A stretch of 6,023 nt of DNA from an uncultured Ectothiorhodospiraceae bacterium (lineage in GTDB: Bacteria > Pseudomonadota > Gammaproteobacteria > UBA9214). Made by a program: the position numbers and the translations under genes. The stretch lies in assembly GCA_947258945.1 (NCBI GenBank), contig CAMYKJ010000047.1, positions 5,034-11,056 on the forward strand, given 5' to 3'. The notes beneath the pieces were generated by a model that saw only the letters and a program-made list of their open reading frames with translations, made no database searches and was not told the DNA's origin. Shown piece after piece: positions 6,012-6,023 of the stretch; positions within the stretch are counted from its first letter, which is position 1, and the number at the start of each line of letters is the position of its first letter.

Positions 6012-6023
6012 ATTCCTGGTCGG

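Overview
The window looks like a piece of a GC-rich proteobacterial chromosome. The evidence is a cyclic beta-1,2-glucan synthase of the NdvB/ChvB/Cgs type, Shine-Dalgarno-led genes, and codons rich in G or C at the third position. I cannot name a genus. Every gene I can support is on the minus strand, so transcription runs from the high coordinates toward position 1.

In transcription order: (1) 5846-5944, a 32-residue single-pass membrane protein, too short for most gene callers. (2) 5050-5832, beginning 13 nt after it, a secreted 260-residue protein made almost entirely of seven copies of a two-cysteine repeat. (3) 4828-4953, a 41-residue, very basic, lysine-rich conserved-looking small protein with a good ribosome binding site. 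(4) 4361 to beyond position 1, the N-terminal 1453 or so residues of a giant cyclic beta-1,2-glucan synthase. Its frame is unbroken across the window, and its stop codon and C-terminal phosphorylase-like module lie outside. I checked that frame codon by codon and found no stop or frameshift.

The stretches between genes hold structure but no further convincing genes. A compound inverted repeat lies between genes 2 and 3 (4995-5059). A nested hairpin lies just downstream of gene 3 (4756-4788). The roughly 465-nt region upstream of the synthase carries a perfect 10-bp palindrome (4548-4557) beside a TATAAA-like element.

Genes 1 and 2 look like one transcription unit by spacing. Genes 3 and 4 are probably separate. 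The synthase is a membrane enzyme that makes osmoregulated cyclic glucans for the periplasm. The repeat protein carries a signal peptide and is exported, so the window has an envelope theme, but nothing seen here links the repeat protein to glucan synthesis. The most unusual points are the repeat protein with its strict C-x10-C spacing and 97-residue super-period, the unannotated small membrane ORF in front of it, and the lack of any ATG, GTG or TTG at the expected start of the synthase, where an ATA codon sits at ideal distance from a strong Shine-Dalgarno sequence.
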